The position numbers and the translations under genes are program-made. The notes beneath the pieces are model-generated. The model worked only from the letters and a program-made list of their open reading frames with translations, did not search any database and was not told the DNA's origin. Positions 6,010-7,482 of a stretch of DNA of 7,482 bases are shown in pieces (position 1 is the stretch's first letter; each line of letters begins with the position of its first letter). This DNA is from Prevotellaceae bacterium UBA1786 (GTDB lineage: Bacteria > Bacteroidota > Bacteroidia > Bacteroidales > Bacteroidaceae), in assembly GCA_002314525.1 (NCBI GenBank), contig DCGE01000051.1:8202-15683 (forward strand), given 5' to 3'.

Positions 6010-6701
6010 AAAAGACATTATTATCACTATTTGCAGTTGGCTTGCTGTTCGTGTCTTGTTCAACCTCAAAGACTGTAACCACACGTGGCGAACTTTATCC
6101 ACTTGTATATGAGGAACAGCCTCAGGCTATCGCAATAATGCCTCCTATCAATCAGACAACACATGCAGAGGCAAAAGACTATTTCTTCACTACTCTCTAC
6201 ATGCCACTCTGCGAGAAGGGCTATTATGTATTCTCACCATATCTGACCATGGAACTCTTCCAGCAGGAAAGTGCATACGATGCAGAACTCTTCCTTGAGC
6301 AGGACCTCTCTACCTTCAAGTCTTTCCTCGGTGCTGATGCTGCCATGTTCACCATCATCAAGGACTGGCGCCGTGCTAATGCCGTTGGAACGATTCGTGC
6401 CAATGTTGAGTATATCCTGCGTTCAACCAAAACCGGAAAGACGCTCTACAGACGTGAAGGCGACGTTACTGTGGACATGAGTGTACATTCATCCAGTGCT
6501 GGAGGCGGTTTGTTGGGTGCTCTTGTAAATCTTGCTGCAACGGCTGCTGTGACGGCTGCAACAGATAAGGTTGAGGCTGGACGGATATGTAACAATTATG
6601 TTCTTTCTGACCTGCCGGCTGGACGTTATTCAACGTTATTCCAGAAGGACATGGAAATGACAGCAGGACCTGAGAAAATAACCAAGACGGTTCGACCATA
6701 A
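6006..6701 (+). CDS. DUF799 / GNA1162-type lipoprotein
   Basis: A 231-residue lipoprotein: leader 1-17 with F-V-S before Cys18, followed by S-T-S-K and no acidic export signal, so a periplasm-facing outer-membrane lipoprotein is likely. QAIAIMPPINQTTHAEAKDY (40-59), GYYVFSPYLTMELF (72-85) and GADAAMFTIIKDW (109-121) match the DUF799 family, whose best-known member is the Neisseria lipoprotein GNA1162. The fold is related to the N-terminal domain of TolB and to CsgG itself, to my knowledge. A Gly/Ala-rich hydrophobic stretch at 165-186 could be a membrane-contacting helix. It is the last gene of the series and is followed after 2 nt by the terminator hairpin. The role is inferred from context: assembly or stabilisation of an outer-membrane complex with the CsgG-family protein. 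Confidence 0.88.
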   Translation: MKKTLLSLFAVGLLFVSCSTSKTVTTRGELYPLVYEEQPQAIAIMPPINQTTHAEAKDYFFTTLYMPLCEKGYYVFSPYLTMELFQQESAYDAELFLEQDLSTFKSFLGADAAMFTIIKDWRRANAVGTIRANVEYILRSTKTGKTLYRREGDVTVDMSVHSSSAGGGLLGALVNLAATAAVTAATDKVEAGRICNNYVLSDLPAGRYSTLFQKDMEMTAGPEKITKTVRP

Positions 6702-6703
6702 CA

Positions 6704-6736
6704 AAAATTCCCGAAGCTCATGGCCTCGGGAATTTT
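6704..6736. terminator. bidirectional intrinsic terminator
   Basis: AAAATTCCCGA at 6704-6714 pairs perfectly with TCGGGAATTTT at 6726-6736, an 11-bp stem around an 11-base loop that may add two further G-C pairs. Both strands leave a T-rich 3' side: ATTTTGTCTT on plus, ATTTTTGTT on minus. It ends the plus-strand series two bases after the DUF799 stop, and it overlaps the last codons and the stop of the converging transferase gene. Confidence 0.85.
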
Positions 6737-7482
6737 GTCTTCTCCTCTTTTCCTTCACTGAACAGATCGTCGTCTGTAAGTTTTTGCATCCAGTGCCAGA
6801 ATGGTGTGTTTTCAAAATGTGTTTTGTCACCAATCCTCCGCATGGTCTCGTTGATTTTTGTGTGCCGGACCTGTTGATGGCGCATAAAAGGATATAATGC
6901 AAATGTCAGGAGCAGCCCCATCCCGCATACAACGATCATCTGAATATCAATGCTTGCTCCAAGAATCCATGCGATGAGTTGCGAAAGTACCACAATGCAG
7001 TTCAGCAGCAGGCATGTGAATGCCGTTCCTACATGTGAAAAACCAAAGTCAATGAACAGATGGTGCAGGTGTGTCTTGTCAGGATGGAAAGGTGAATGAC
7101 CTCTTGCAATTCGTGTAGTCATTACCCGTAACGTATCCGCAATCGGAATTGACAGTATTGCAATACATGTCGGAACCAATCCGATGTTATGATATTCAAG
7201 AGCACCGCACATCGATTCCTTTCTGAGAACCGAGAATACGAATGCGGTCATCAGTGTTCCCATCATCAGTGTTCCTCCGTCGCCGATAAACATCTTGGTG
7301 CGTTTCCCGAAAACATTATGTATGAAGAACGGCACGACTGCACCTGTACAGATGAGACACATAATAGCCATTCCGAAGATTCTTGCTTCGTAGAAGATGA
7401 CAGCAAACAATATACATGCCAGTGCCATAAATCCCGATGAGTAGCCATCCACTCCGTCAATGAGGTTGATGGCGTTGATAAT
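6718..7482 (-). CDS. MraY/WecA-family polyprenyl-phosphate sugar-1-phosphate transferase, 5' end missing
   Basis: Inner-membrane enzyme that transfers a sugar-1-phosphate, probably GlcNAc-1-phosphate, from a UDP-sugar to undecaprenyl phosphate, starting O-antigen, capsule or other surface-glycan synthesis. The window holds the last 254 residues; the reading frame is open through 7482. The visible part begins IINAINLIDGVDGYSSG, the family's Asp-rich motif (usually DGxDGL; here Tyr replaces Leu). Then come FIGDGG, the IPIADTLRVM segment and HPDKTHLHH, the C-terminal His motif of WecA/TagO-type enzymes. Several hydrophobic segments separate these, and a polar tail follows the last one. A GTG at 7452-7450 is not the start because the conserved motif reads straight through it. 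The stop at 6720-6718 lies in the loop of the shared terminator. Substrate sugar cannot be read from the sequence. Confidence 0.92.
   Translation of the reverse strand: MINAINLIDGVDGYSSGFMALACILFAVIFYEARIFGMAIMCLICTGAVVPFFIHNVFGKRTKMFIGDGGTLMMGTLMTAFVFSVLRKESMCGALEYHNIGLVPTCIAILSIPIADTLRVMTTRIARGHSPFHPDKTHLHHLFIDFGFSHVGTAFTCLLLNCIVVLSQLIAWILGASIDIQMIVVCGMGLLLTFALYPFMRHQQVRHTKINETMRRIGDKTHFENTPFWHWMQKLTDDDLFSEGKEEKTKFPRP

Noticed and set aside
7450..7452. GTG at 7452-7450 as the start of the transferase
   Set aside because: The frame stays open to 7482 and the upstream residues IINAINLIDG complete the family's conserved Asp-rich motif, so the gene runs past the window edge.
1..7482. Mobile element, CRISPR array, tRNA or rRNA
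   Set aside because: No terminal repeats, transposase, regularly spaced repeats or RNA-gene folds were seen; almost all bases are in conserved genes.

Overview
The window looks like chromosomal DNA from a member of the Bacteroidales, most likely a Prevotella-like or Bacteroides-like gut anaerobe. The reasons are two good and one partial match to the Bacteroidetes promoter element TAnnTTTG, AT-rich start regions without strong Shine-Dalgarno sequences, many short lipoproteins with MKK-type leaders, families largely known from this group (DUF4827), and a ComEC with no metallo-beta-lactamase domain. No rRNA, tRNA, CRISPR array, insertion sequence or phage gene is visible. Coding density is very high.

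Layout. Positions 1-165 are a short control region. It carries a plus-strand promoter for the main gene series and a possible divergent minus-strand promoter, with a 9-codon fragment of a leftward gene at the window edge. From 166 to 6701 all eight genes lie on the plus strand, separated by at most 11 nt or overlapping by 3-4 nt: rpe (ribulose-5-phosphate 3-epimerase), a short ComEC/Rec2 channel protein, a DUF4827 lipoprotein, a GlmM-type phosphohexomutase, a CsgG-family protein, a small unrecognised lipoprotein, a DUF4810 lipoprotein and a DUF799/GNA1162-type lipoprotein. A second promoter sits inside the last codons of comEC, so the DUF4827-glmM-CsgG section can probably be transcribed separately. 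A strong hairpin at 6704-6736 closes the series. It also serves the converging minus-strand gene, a MraY/WecA-family polyprenyl-phosphate sugar-phosphate transferase whose 5' part lies beyond the right edge.

How the genes fit together. GlmM makes glucosamine-1-phosphate for UDP-GlcNAc, the precursor of peptidoglycan, lipid A and many surface glycans. The converging transferase starts lipid-linked glycan assembly from a UDP-sugar. The four genes at 4380-6701 all encode exported proteins and form a tightly coupled envelope module. CsgG relatives are outer-membrane pore or periplasmic scaffold proteins, and DUF4810 and DUF799 lipoproteins are known to travel with them in several Gram-negative groups. 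Here the module has no curli subunit or other visible substrate, and it carries an additional 115-residue lipoprotein. This is the most interesting part of the window: a poorly understood outer-membrane assembly or export complex. Everything else is housekeeping or ordinary envelope biology.
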